Assembly (NCBI GenBank): GCA_022315425.1
Contig: JAIUPT010000030.1
Coordinates: 310,001 to 374,000, forward strand
DNA from: Pseudevernia furfuracea
Lineage: Eukaryota; Ascomycota; Lecanoromycetes; Lecanorales; Parmeliaceae
Direction: 5' to 3'
DNA: 64,000 nt
Shown here: positions 1-11,404 of the stretch, in pieces
How positions within the stretch are numbered: the stretch's first letter is position 1
Layout: each line of letters begins with the position of its first letter
Made by a program: the position numbers and the translations under genes
Notes under the pieces: generated by a model
Databases searched by the model: none
What the model was told of the DNA's origin: nothing
Seen by the model: the letters and a program-made list of their open reading frames with translations, nothing else

Positions 1-2701
1 TATGAGAAATCGCTGTCGTTCGGCGTCGACAGCGGAATCTTCTAGAGCAACTGGTAGGAATTCGTAAAGAGGCCGTAATTGCTGCTCCATGACAAAGTGG
101 AATATAGCTGTCAAGACCAAGACGACGATCATAATGGTGGCCTGAGACGAACACGCAAAGTTGTTTTGCGTGTCTCTGACCAACAAGAATAAGCCGATGA
201 GTGCAATCTCCAGTACGTAGATGCCGGTGAACAGCTGGGAGACAGCATTGTTGAAGAGTAACCCATGGGTATCGACTTTGTTCCTTTGAACGTAGTAATA
301 GTTGTGTCTGTAAGCCACCCAGAATAGAGAGAATGTGATGGACACAAAGACGAGCATCAATGGAGATATTACGCAGTATATCAAGCCTACAAGGTTTGTC
401 AGCTCAAACTTGTTGATCGAGTACACTCTATATGATAGTGACTGCTCATGACGCCCGGTCCAGAATGAATTTAAACGGGTGGACATCGCGAGGACATACC
501 AATGACTGCAAAGTTCGTAATCAGCGAATATACGTTGCCCCACATCTATGTTCAGGTTAGCGGCGAAGCTTCGAGAGCATTCTGGGGCTTGGAGCCGACC
601 TGATGAGGGATGGTTGTTTGGAGCCACGCTTCCTCCCGGGGAGTCTGCGTAAACCACGGCCAGATTACCGTGATGTACAGGATGCGCAAGTACTGGAACA
701 AAACGCTCCCGCTGAAGCCCAGGGATTGGACGATAAGGTAATTGAAAAAGTAATTTGCCGATCTAGGAAGGTCGGTGGCCAGAATTGTGGGAATATTACG
801 GGGATCATTAACGACCTGGGGAATGACGTTCGCGATGCCGGAAGAGATTGCCGTGACTAGCACAAGCTCGATGAAGAGGAAGGTGAAATAAAAGTCTTGC
901 GTGACAACCTCACGTTTACTACGCGTAGGTGTACCTACGAAGACCGCCAATTTTCGCAACAATGCCGGTACGACAAGTTGAACTAACAAAGCAAGCAGGA
1001 CAGATGTAAGGGGTCCTAGCGCAAGTTAGCTATCTGATGCGGTTCGGTTGCTGAGCAACTTACCTGATATCAAACTTATAATCCAGGATGGCCATGGCCG
1101 GAGCCAGGAGAGCCAGGAGACAGAAGACCGGAGAGTCCCAAGCTGAGATATGGACGCAAGGATAGTGGTCGGTATACCCCAGAGAAATAGCATTGCTACA
1201 AATAAGATGAGAGCAGTGCAAGTCCTGACGAAGCGTCCAAGAGAAGTCACGCCCATATTAGGCCAGATAATCTCGTGTGGGGCGACCTCAAGAAAACGAG
1301 GAGACATTCGACCGGCCCTGTTGTGACTGACTAGACTGCAAGCCATATGTGCAGACATTTGTCTGTCAAACTGTATAAACGCAGAATTCTGTTTCTTGAA
1401 TCGCTCTTCGTCATCCAGGTTCAGCAGGAGTTTATCGATTTGAACGGTCAAGCGAGCAATCTCTGCGCGCAGCCAGGCAATTTTTGGTACCATCTTCTTC
1501 TCGCCAGAGGCCCAGATCTTGAATGACGAGGCAGGCTTCCAGCTACCATCTTTTCCTCGGATGAGAGAGATCTTTGAGGCAGTGGAAGGCTTCAAGTACT
1601 TGTGCCATAACTGTGCATTATCATTGCAATCCGCCTCGTAGGCCGTGGAGATACGTTGTTCATCATTCTCAGTGTGTGCTTCATTTTCATCGTCAGGCGC
1701 GAGCGATTCCTGGGAAGTGTTCTCTGCAGTTCTCTTCGCAGCCGTAATATCTCCACTCTTTCGGTGCTTCTTGTTGACCTGTCGTAGAATTTCCAGCTCT
1801 TCCTTCTCCAAAGCGTGACGAAGACTTCGACGACGAGCTACCAAGGCTCTCAGAGACCCGTAGTCTCGGTTAACCCAGGCAGTCAACCTGCTACGGTCGT
1901 CGTTGTCCACAAAGACATCATAGAGCGCTTCCAATGCCTCTTTGCTTCGATACTCGCTTGGTATATTTGTGATGAGAACCGTCTTGGCTGAGGCCTTAAG
2001 TCTATGCTCTGGAGATGTGAGGAATCGCTGCCGGACGTCGATGAAGTTCAACTTCTCACGGTACATTCTATAAAGAGTCCAGGAGATGGCCAGAGCTGCG
2101 CAGACAAGGTGACCCCAGTATCTATTTGTCTGGGTTGGAGCAACGTTCTGCCAGGACAGTGTGTCGAGGCCAGTGATGTTGTATGCCTCGGTATCATTAC
2201 CTACATTAAAGAGACGGTTGTCTCTCCCTCCGTTGTAGTTGATCGGGAGCAATACCGTGACAACAATGACCATCAACGGCACAAATATGATGATCATCGC
2301 CCGGAGCAGTCGAATAAAGAAGTACCCATCTAACCCACACTTCGCCTTGAGCTCTTCGTCATCAATGTTGAAGATCCTGCGGATCCACTTGATTGGGTTC
2401 GCGGGTATTGCTTCTACCCTTAGTCTTTCTTGTACGAGATATGTCTTGGGTTGACTGCAAGCGCCTTAGCCATGGCGTCTCGGAACAACGGGAATTGTAC
2501 TCACTATATCCTCCGCCCCAAGGCCGAACTCTTGAGCAAGAAGAATCCCGAAATCTCAAACGCGAAAAGACCCAAACTGACTGCAATATTGAGTACAAAG
2601 GCCTTGATAGCGATCCCCTGGTGACTTTCGCCTACCCCTGATTGGCCGTTGAGAAAGTCCAAAAGGGGTTCATTGCCGCTCGAATTGCTGCTATTGGCCA
2701 T
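1..2701 (-). CDS. CSC1/OSCA-type (RSN1/PHM7 family) stress-gated cation channel, 3' end outside window
   Basis: A multi-pass membrane protein of the CSC1/OSCA/TMEM63 family, whose members are osmosensitive or mechanosensitive cation channels of the plasma membrane. The ATG is at 2699-2701. The first exon gives an N-terminal membrane segment ending in a LGRRIY motif, which joins across an intron (donor near 2513) to QPKTYLV, the usual RIYxPRTYLV signature. A second hydrophobic segment with FVPLMVIVVTVLLPINYN follows, then a charged cytosolic loop (about 1400-2050, the PHM7_cyt region), then the multi-helix RSN1_TM core. At least four further introns are seen (near 1027-1072, 545-600 and 415-515), each restoring family-typical sequence such as GLIYCVISPLMLVF. 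No stop or frameshift was found. The C-terminus lies beyond base 1. The assignment is by family features, and the exact paralogue is not known. Confidence 0.85.
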
Positions 2702-5006
2702 GATGACCGTTGCCCGTTGTCTGTCAGCAACACTGGCCCCCGCATGAACGAAAGCACAGTCGTAATGGCCGACGCTTGACGTGCAAGCGCAGCACGATAG
2801 TATGTTCGATGCCTACTTCATGACAGATCGTTACCTTACTCCGTATTCGCGCTGCCGAGCTGGGATAAGAACTGAAACAAAGGCTTAGCACACGTTCAAT
2901 TCCTGACGTCTCTTTTGATCTAATCGTTTCGACCAGAAATCTAGCTGTCACGTTGTGGATTAAATATGAATGTGATGAAAGATGCGAAGGAAAGATGTAG
3001 CTGTCACAGGTGAAGATCTGCTGTGAAGCCATCATGCCAAGGCACGCTAATGCGCGACCATGACTAGCGGCTGCATGCCACTAGCAGTTCGCTTCATAAG
3101 GTAGGTAGCGCTGCGGAGAACTGATTACCTAATCAATATACCTCCGTACAGAGGTCTGCACCAAAGGTCTTGCACCCGTCAAGAAAAGAGCCCAGCCTTC
3201 GGATAGCGCCCCGCCCGGAGGATTGCCTGGATACTACGTATAGAGCTGCTTCGGATCTGAACTTGGTATGACTCACGATTGTTGAGAGCCCGTGCTCCTA
3301 TCAGGCTCAATAGACGTCCCTAAGTTCAGTCCATGTGCTTCCAGAAAATGCTTCTAGGGTCTTTAGCCGCCTACACAGGCAGAGGTCGGTACCAACTGTC
3401 CTAGACAGCGCTGGCGCCAGCCCTAGCCCTTTTCTTAAAAGGTGGCCCGAAAGACCTAGAGATGTCTCCCAGGACCGGGACCTCTTTTGGGCGATTGAAC
3501 ACGGAATCGGACTCATTTCATGTGCAATTCCAAAGAAACTTCGAAGCACATTGTCCGAATAATCCTACCTTCAGGTAGGGCATTGTCCGAGATTGTGGAG
3601 TAGTACTCTAGTCTTGGCGTCCAGGACTGTGCGTGCCACCTCCGTATGCTCTGAGGTATTTTCTCGATTTCGTATCGAAATATATCTTGAATTATAAAAG
3701 AAGGAGCCAGCTAAGCGACTTATTTTCTTATTACAATAAGATATTAAAATTAGTCTCTATATGTAGTGTCTAAAATGAATACGTCGCCTATTAATGTGTT
3801 TTTCTTGATCGACTTGAAACACGACATAAAAGTATCGGATTGAAGCATCAAGGACGGGGAGAGTCAGATCAGAGTTCTGTACCACGCTAGTGATGTTACC
3901 CCGAGGATGCGGGTTTGCAGCAGCGGAGGTGGGACAGAGATGCCACATCTGGTACAATCACTATCCAAACGCGACGGGCGCAGATGCCAAACATGAGGAA
4001 TGAAAGAAAATGAATACATGCACGGCTGGGACTATTGGCAGTGTGAATGAACACTGTGAATCAAGCAACAGATGGGCGCGACAAAGAACTAAGAAATAAA
4101 TGGATGGAGGGAGTGTACTTCTGGAAGGCGTGGGGTACATGCTCTTATTTCTCGAAAGAAAAGCTTCTCGGACGCATAGATATGGCATGGCGAAGAAAGA
4201 GCGCGTTTGTGAATTGCAATGCTACTGTCGCACATACACGGAAATGCTATGTGGCCGAAATGTCTCCTTTCGCAGCTGAGTAGGCGCAAACATTCAACGT
4301 GATATATGACCACGCATAAAGATCAAGACGAAAGTATGGTCGAAGAGATTCGATTGGCGGAAGTTGAGGACTAGTGGAATAAGTTGAGTAGTAAGCAGAG
4401 ATGAATGTTGGCACGATTATACTCAGGTCGCGTGAAGGAGAGTTCACACCTCTTCATCAAACACCTGTCTTCATATCTATTTGCTCAAGCACAATCAAGG
4501 ACCCAGAATCTAAGACAGCCGACCTCTTTATCAGTCTTATAACAATCTTGCAGCTGCCCAACAGTAAACCTAGAAGAAGACAGCCCACACTGACAAGGCA
4601 GGCTACCGCAGTCATTGCTGCTCGTAGTGCCTAGCATCAGCGTGCTATAACTCTCGCTTGCAATCGGACAAAGATATTGCACAATGAGAGTCCGAACAAG
4701 GCTATCCCTTTGAGGAATGAGGGAGCGCAACTCAATTTCCCGGGGCGCTATCCGGGCTGTTCCGAGTATCCTCTGGGCCCGGGGCGTTAAATTATCCAGC
4801 TTTAAAGTAATCTGGCAGGACGTGAAATCCAGTGTGGGATAAATCGTGATAGAAGTATAGAATTCGCCCACAGTATAGTTGAACCCTGCTTAAAGGGACA
4901 ATGTAACGACAATCGCAATACTCGCTTGAACATATCCTTCCGTGTCGTGTTACCTCCTGCGCGCTGCAAAGCACTTGATCTAGATCCACGCCAATACAGA
5001 TATTTC
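2702..5006. other. Intergenic region without recognisable gene
   Basis: This holds the 5' flank of the channel gene (right of 2701) and the 3' flank of the P450 (left of 5007). The open frames here are short, overlap on both strands and have no recognisable protein features. An AT-rich patch lies around 3660-3790. Nothing else can be supported. Confidence 0.5.
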
Positions 5007-6912
5007 TCAATCCTTCGCCTCTTTCACCAGAAGCTTCAAATGGCCTTTCATTCTAGGCACCGTGACATCTTTCCACTCCATATCCTCAGGTGTAGTCTGG
5101 TACAGTTCTAGATCGAATCTGCGAAACAGATGCGCAAGCGTGAGATAGAGCTCAGCGTATGCCAGACTATTAATATCAGTTGCTAAATATCTTTCAACTC
5201 CGTCTGAGGGTTTCTTGAGGCAGGAGGTACAACAACACGAAGAGTCGCGGGTTACTGGTAAGGAAAGAAACAACATACTTCATCCCCGGACACATTCTTG
5301 AGCCGCGCGAGAAACTAAGAAGATTCTTCTCCATTTGGGTGGCATCGTTCAGCAACCATCGCTCAGGACGAAAGACTAACGGGTCCTCGAAGATGTCCGG
5401 GTCGGTGTGGTGAACATAGCTACAGCAGGATACAAGAGTCTGGACGTGAATTTTGATTAGTCGACGCAATGAATTGCAACTCAAAGAATCTTCAGAAAGC
5501 GTCTTACTCCTGGTGGTATCTTCCGCCCGCAGAAGACGGCGCCTGTTGGAGGGACTACACGTGGGAGGTGGCCAGGAGCACCGGCGGATGAGCGTAGGGA
5601 TTCTTTGATGATGCCGCGCTATTGGCAAGTCAGCTACCTATAAGCGGAGGACCAAAAAAAGCTAAAAGGATTGCACCAGATAAGGTAGTTTCTCCAGGGC
5701 CGCCCAGTCAAGCAGACTGTCCTTGTCGGGCATTGCCTCTCGTAGCTCGGCTTTGAGGCTAGCCAGTATGGAGGGGTTGGTCAGGGTGCTGTATGTTGCC
5801 ACTATGAGATTGTGTGCTGTCGTATCGGTGCCTGCGATAAGCAAAAACACCGCATCTGCGGAGAGCTCATCAAGCGAAGGGGTGAACTGCCCCTTTTCGA
5901 GGTTGGGATTCAGCATAGTATCGAAAACCGTCGGAAGTCGATCGACGTTAGAGCGTTTCTTGAGTTCCAGAATACGGTCGCGAGAGGTCTGGTCAATGTT
6001 AGCTCAGTAAGTGTGACTTAATGGATACGCACGTACACTCATGACCCATTTCATCTGCGCCAAGGGTTCAAAGTACCTCTCGACTAGCTTTTGTGGGAGC
6101 AAGTCTATTGCGTCGAACAAGGATCTAAACATTTTGGGGAAATAAAGAACCCACTGAACGTCCTTTATCGACGCATCGGTAGCTCTCACAAGTGGAAAAT
6201 CAAAGTCCGGCGCATCGAGAGCGCCCAATGGCTTTTGGAAAGAGAAGTTCATATTTGTGTCCGCTGCAAGACATTTGAATCCCATACTCATGTTCACGGG
6301 TCTGGCTTCAAGTGCTGCTCGCTCCAAGATCGTTAAGAATTTTGTCGTGAAAGTCTGGATCAGAGGCTCTGCGCGACGAATCGCTTCCTGAGAGAAGTAA
6401 GGGTTCATCATGTTCTTGCGCGCCATTGCTTCTTTAGTTTCTAGAATTTGGAATATGGAGTGATCGGCAGGTGGGAAAGATTGGTAGAACCCGGTTTCTT
6501 TATTGAACTTCGTGCCAGGTTTGTAAATTCTGACGCTGTTTAATTGTGGCATGGAAGTTAGTAGTTTCGAGAGACTTACTGGTTATATGCGTCTATGTCA
6601 TGGATATTAAGTTGGTTGGGCCAAACTCGCACGATTGGTCCTGTAGATTCTTAGAAGATTGACTGGTGTGAAGGGGGTTTGATTGAAACCATATTTTCTG
6701 TGCAGCTCTGGCAGCTTCTTGACGTATGAAGTACCATATCTTAGGTCAAAGAAGCCCCCATAGAATCTGGTGATAGCCGCCAGTGTAGGGCCAGGAAAAT
6801 GTGCAAGTGGATGTAGAGTCAAGCGGTAAAGACATTTTGATATGAAGAAAGCAAGAAATCCAATCAAGAGCCAACCAAGTCCTGAAGCGGGGATAAAGTC
6901 GAGCGCGGCCAT
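5007..6912 (-). CDS. Cytochrome P450 monooxygenase, intact, seven exons
   Basis: A fungal class II microsomal P450 with an N-terminal membrane anchor (MAALDFIPASGLGWLLIGFL), then LTLHPLAHFPGP, which is typical of the CYP58/CYP65-like group that includes trichothecene-type oxygenases. The I-helix reads LLIAGTDTTAHN (AGTDTT, near 5830). The K-helix reads IKESLR (ExxR, near 5605), the PERW motif FRPERW lies near 5365, and the haem loop FSRGSRMCPG with Cys lies near 5290. Six introns are needed. Each one restores conserved sequence; for example, the last (ending TTAATAG near 5173) turns MCPGM-K into MCPGMNLAYAELYLTL. The C-terminus is at 5007. No lesion was seen. The substrate is unknown. It stands next to other secondary-metabolism remnants, but the 660 bases between it and the ammonia-lyase fragment hold nothing that links them. 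Confidence 0.88.
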
Positions 6913-7573
6913 AGCTATGGATCACGCCGAGCAAGTCGAAGATGAGTGGTCCAGAAAAGAAAGAAAGATTGAAGTTGATTGAAAAATGATGGGCAGACCA
7001 TTGCGGGGAAGGATTGGCTGGCCATAATAGTGACTAGCTACTAACATCGACAAAGGTTAGATAGTGCGCTAGCATGCACCACCATTCAGCCCGCATGGAG
7101 AGCCCGACCGCGTGGGGGTCCTCGACCTCAGCTTCTCGAGCGGCCTCTCATACATCTCAGACATTGCGTCTTTTTATCAAACTCCATCGTCGAGGATAGG
7201 GTCTTTAGACAACACCATGTTATCGGTATCACATACTGACAAAAATCGATGAAAAAAAAGGACAGAGCGTGCAAGAGATAGAGAGTGATGATTTGACGCA
7301 TAGATGCCAAATGCCGATCGTCGATCACGTGTGCTAGCCCTACGCTAAAGGAAGCTCGTGGGGCGCGAAGTCTTGGCAGTCTTGGCGCGCTCACGACTCG
7401 GGCTGCACATGTTATGTTCAATTCTCGGTCTCCTACCAAGGACCTACTCCTGGGTTTTACCAATCCTTCTCGTAAATAGTAGACATTGAGCTGCTGATTT
7501 GGAGGTAGTGGCATCATGTCAAATTGCTTACGCCACCATCGGACAACAGATTAGGGTGTGTCTGGAGGCGAGG
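6913..7573. other. Intergenic region between P450 and ammonia-lyase remnant
   Basis: This contains the 5' flank of the P450 (start at 6912). A 129-codon open frame on the minus strand (7128-7517) has no recognisable domain, no signal peptide and unremarkable composition. I regard it as probably spurious. Confidence 0.4.
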
Positions 7574-8311
7574 CTAATCTCGGGCCTTACTTTGACGTTT
7601 GCCATTGTGTGCTGTGGAGGTGCTCGAAATTTGGCCCTCAAAGGCGTCATCGTCACCCCACCCGGACCTCTTTGATCGGGTGATGGCACTTGGCACCTCT
7701 GCCGACCTGAAAGAAGCCTGAGCTCCGCCGAAACATTCATACACTGTGTTGGGATCACCACTTCGCATCGACATATATGTCTTACTGATCATGGAGCCAA
7801 TTGTACCATCGGACTCGCTCGCATCTCCGACCAAGGTCCAGAGTCCTTTGTGGAACGGGACTTCTAATTCATTGCGCACGAAGCCATGTGTTCTGCGCGA
7901 TGCGGCCCCCAGATAGACATCCGCATCTGGAGGCATGGCATACCTCTCCCAAGACGAATGAAGTTCGCGTAAGACGAGCTTGGATCAGTCATCAACCCAC
8001 TTGATGAAGTGGGGTAGGACGTTGGTCAAGTCCTCTGCATGGGCGACAGCAAGCACTGCAGACCGCATTGACTTGAAAATGTGCTCGAATCGATCTTCCG
8101 AGTCTTTCGACGCCGCTCGTAAATACCTTTTCCTCAATCCAGACGATGAGCGATCTATGAGACTTTGAAGAACTTCTTGGCTCACCTGATTCTTGAATCC
8201 ACATTGAGTGACTTCTTCGATGAATACCCGTGCGCGCTGATTCAGAGTCAAAATTAGCACGATGAGACGATGCGAAAATAACCTTACAGTCATGAATTCC
8301 ACGTAAATCAT
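7574..8311 (-). pseudogene. C-terminal remnant of an aromatic amino acid ammonia-lyase (PAL/HAL family) with in-frame stop
   Basis: The last part of a phenylalanine/histidine ammonia-lyase-type protein. Past the stop, the frame carries VYLGAASRR, FVRNELEVPFHKGL (near 7860) and TIGSMISKTYMSMRSGD (near 7760). These match the usual PAL C-terminal pattern FVR-x-ELGVPFH-x-G ... TIGS-x-VSKIY-x-x-x-R-x-G. The upstream half (7985-8311) has an acidic/helical segment (SEDRFEHIFKSMRSAVLAV) consistent with the PAL C-terminal helices. Both halves lie in one frame, interrupted by TGA at 7985-7987. No MIO motif (Ala-Ser-Gly) or N-terminal half could be recognised upstream, so this is a fragment as well as interrupted. 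It is known only by family resemblance. PAL deaminates Phe to cinnamate, but this copy is unlikely to be active. Confidence 0.55.
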
Positions 8312-10369
8312 GGAGGAGCGATGTCTGACGTCGCACGAGCGAGGGTGGTCTTAGTTTGCGCCTCCCTTCATCATCCTATGGAAGGAGCGTCGCCTTAGCG
8401 TCGCTTCACGTGGGGTTGAGCTGCTGCCAGATTCTTATTCCATCCTCAGGCCTTCAATGGTGCCAATTACGCCACTTCGCCAAGTCTCAAGAGTAATTCC
8501 ATACCGGTCGGTAACTTGATATTCTTCTGGATTGCAGCTTTAGTCAAGTCCATTGCTTCCTTCGGCACTTTCATCTTTGTCCTCTTACTCGCAAATTGCC
8601 TTTCCTGACGAGATGCATGACGGGAAACAACACATGTTTTTCCATCCTCATCTACACGTCCTTTTGCAGCTGATGCATTCATTCATCCTGACTCATTGGT
8701 TATAGCTCATCACACAGATTGTCTTTCAGGATAGTTCAGAGTTCCTGCACTGGATTCCCGTCAGATATCCTAATGGAACTTCCTCCTCTGGCCTCTTCGC
8801 TACCTCCCATTAAGCACTCCATCGGCGCCGCCACAACGCGGTCCGGTCCTAAAGCCAATAGCCAATCGTGTCCTTGTTGCTGTGAAAGGAAACCCCGAAA
8901 TTGAACGCACCGGGCACGGATCTTCAGGGGAGAGTCATCTTTATTCGCGACTCCCTCTTCTACTATTTCGGTAATCAAGCCTAGCTTGACAATATGAATA
9001 TAGTGACTACCAGTCTCGCGTCTAGCTATGGCCCTCGACCAAAGATAGCAGCTTGACGGCTTCATCTTCACTTACTTCATCCCCGAATTGACGACCCCAC
9101 GATACATAAACGAACCTCGGTTATCAAAAGTTGAGAATCGTTACAACTGAGAGAAGCTCTATTGCGGAGGTCACCTTTGCGGGCTTCAGAGCGTGATAAT
9201 AAGCATTCTTTTGCACAGCAGCGCCGTTGTGGATGGAAACATCGAACATACTCAATGACTCCCATTGATGAGGGGCCAAGCCAAGTCTAGACCGAGCCGG
9301 GTCGGCAACCCAGATCTCCAATTTAGGTGAAAGGACATCGGACCATCATATTGCCGTCTGTGCGGAGGCGACAACGCGCTGCCTGCCGTGTTTAGGACTT
9401 ACGGCACGGACATGCGCAATGAGTTTCCCTACTTCCAACCTGTCAGTAGCTGTCGCAGGATCTGGGTGCGTAGGAAATGTAGTACCGGCCAAGAACACGG
9501 CGCCTAAAAGGGGCCGGGGCTTTTGAGTCGAGTTCTGTCCAAAAATTCAACAAGAAAACTCTTTTATAAGTTCTAGCTGGGTGATCTCTTAGATCTCAAT
9601 GGCGGTCTTTGCATCAAACGTGTGCCTTCAAATGTCTCGGGTGGTAGTTTAGTTGCTGATCAATTTCTGCATCGTGATAGCGATACCGAAAGACTTCTTG
9701 ATTAAAGCCGCTGGAGAAGTCATTCTACTTGACTTCATGCCGATTGTTGAGCATCTTCCATCATGTCCTAGGGTAGCCCTTTGTTCGCTTACCAGACTAT
9801 TCGAGACAGGATCGGCGATGATGTGACTAAGTTCTATTGCAACCGTTTCGCCAGCGGCAAGGGAATAATTGTTGACAGCACGAGGCTCATTCACGAACTT
9901 TTGTTCGTCTCTATCTCAAATACGTAGGAATTCACTACGAGATATCAAAGGTCCTATGCTAGCCCGAATAGGTTCGAATAGGCTAGCATACATAAGGAGC
10001 TTCTGGTTTGATAACACTAGTGGAGCGCCCCGCTTTGCATCCTGCGCCCGACTTTTGGTACCTTTTGAAAACCCCCACGAGGATACTTATTTTCGTGAGG
10101 GTTCTCTTCAAGAAGTATCCTTTAGCGTTGGCTCGTCATCAATCGAACACTCTCATTGCTTAGCAGAACAGTTGCTCGACATGCTCTCGTATTACATTCA
10201 AACACGTCCTTTCATTTAATAAAGGTCATCAATTCGCATTGCTTCTCTTGACAGGGTTCCTCTTCTCAACTTTCCCCAAAGCTTTCCGGCATTTGAAAAA
10301 TCTCCTCCCAACCCATTTGTTGTCAGCCCCTCCTCACTCTCCTGATCACAGCACCACCACCTCCCAGCG
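8312..10369. other. Region with no confident gene; possible further decayed coding sequence on minus strand
   Basis: Minus-strand open stretches at 8467-8682, 8736-9071, 9124-9321 and 9649-9894 are protein-like in composition (for example a helix with KEAMDLTKAAIQKN near 8540). I could not match them to a family. They lie where the missing N-terminal part of the ammonia-lyase would be expected, but no PAL active-site motif was found, so that link is only a guess. The last 150 bases are the 5' flank of the UbiA gene. Confidence 0.35.
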
Positions 10370-11404
10370 ATGTCTTCACCTCCACCCTCCAAACCACTCC
10401 CCATCTACCAGCCTCCGCGCACCGGCCTCCTCTCCCACCTCCCCTCATCCTGGGTCCCCTACGCCGAACTACTCCGCATAACCAAACCCTGCGGCATCTA
10501 CTACTTCTACTACCCATTCCTCTTCGGCAGCCTCTTCGCCGCCATCCAATCCGCCACCCTTATTCCACCCCTCCACCTCATCCGCCTCAACGCCCACCAC
10601 CTCCTCTCCGCCTTCATGGCCCGCAACGCCGCCATCGCCTGGAACGACCTCCTCGACATCCCCTACGATCGCCAAGTCGCGCGCTGCCGTCTCCGCCCCC
10701 TCGCCCGCGGCGCCATCACCCCGCGCGCCGGGTCCATCTTCGCCGCCGCCCTCTTCACCCTCTGGGTCGCCATCGTGGCCGCCTTGCCGCACGCCCAAAC
10801 CCACCTCCCATACACGATCCCCTACGTGCTGTTCAACGCGCTCTACCCACTCAGCAAGCGCGTGACGTACTACACGCCCGCTTGCATCGGCTTCACCATC
10901 GCCATTGGCGTCTTCATCGGCCGCGGTAGCGTTCTCGACGTTGGGACCGCCGCTTTCGCTTCCGTGCATGGTTCTTCCCGGGAAGTGGCGGCCATGTGGT
11001 GTCTGTACGCCGCAACGGGTACCTGGACCATTGTGTACGAAGGCACGTATAGCTTCCAAGACTTGACGGACGATTTGAAAGCGGGGGTCATGTCGCTGGC
11101 GGTGGGACATCGACATCATCCGAAGAGGTTGCTGGGGAGTGCGGCGGCGGTGCAGGTGGCGTTGTTGGGTCTGGTCGGGTGGCTGATTGGAGCAAGTCCG
11201 ATTTATTTTGTGGGAGCGTGTGGGGGTACGGGACTGAGTCTGGGGTGGATGGTTTGGAGTGTGGATTTGGGGAGGCCGGAGGATTGCTGGTGGTGGTTTT
11301 ATAATGGGCATTGGTTTGTTGGCGGGAGTGTGGCTGGGGGGCTGCTGGGGGAGTATTTGGGGAGGAGGTACGGGGGATGGAGTGGTGGGCATGTGGACTG
11401 GTGA
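10370..11404 (+). CDS. UbiA-family prenyltransferase, intact, single exon
   Basis: A 344-residue integral membrane prenyltransferase. The first Asp-rich motif is NDLLDIPYD (residues about 93-101, Nxxx-DxxxD type) followed by RCRLRPLARG. The second is YSFQDLTDDLKAGVMS (near residue 230, DxxxD type). About seven hydrophobic segments follow the UbiA plan, and the protein starts with the usual ELLRITKPCGIYYFYYPFLFGS. The family transfers an isoprenoid diphosphate to an aromatic or cyclic acceptor, either in ubiquinone/haem biosynthesis or, in fungi, in meroterpenoid pathways. The neighbours (dead PKS, dead P450, ammonia-lyase remnant) and the divergence from COQ2-type sequences suggest secondary metabolism. 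The 5' half uses C-ending codons almost exclusively while the 3' half turns G-rich. The ATG is at 10370. No lesion was seen. Confidence 0.85.
   Translation: MSSPPPSKPLPIYQPPRTGLLSHLPSSWVPYAELLRITKPCGIYYFYYPFLFGSLFAAIQSATLIPPLHLIRLNAHHLLSAFMARNAAIAWNDLLDIPYDRQVARCRLRPLARGAITPRAGSIFAAALFTLWVAIVAALPHAQTHLPYTIPYVLFNALYPLSKRVTYYTPACIGFTIAIGVFIGRGSVLDVGTAAFASVHGSSREVAAMWCLYAATGTWTIVYEGTYSFQDLTDDLKAGVMSLAVGHRHHPKRLLGSAAAVQVALLGLVGWLIGASPIYFVGACGGTGLSLGWMVWSVDLGRPEDCWWWFYNGHWFVGGSVAGGLLGEYLGRRYGGWSGGHVDW

Noticed and set aside
8467..9894. Extending the ammonia-lyase remnant upstream to about 9.9 kb
   Set aside because: The position is right, but no Ala-Ser-Gly active-site motif or other PAL block could be recognised, so the extension is not claimed.
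10469..11392. A 307-codon open frame on the minus strand opposite the UbiA gene
   Set aside because: It is Pro-, Gly- and Glu-rich with no domain, and mirrors the strong codon bias of the UbiA gene on the other strand. The plus frame has clear UbiA motifs.
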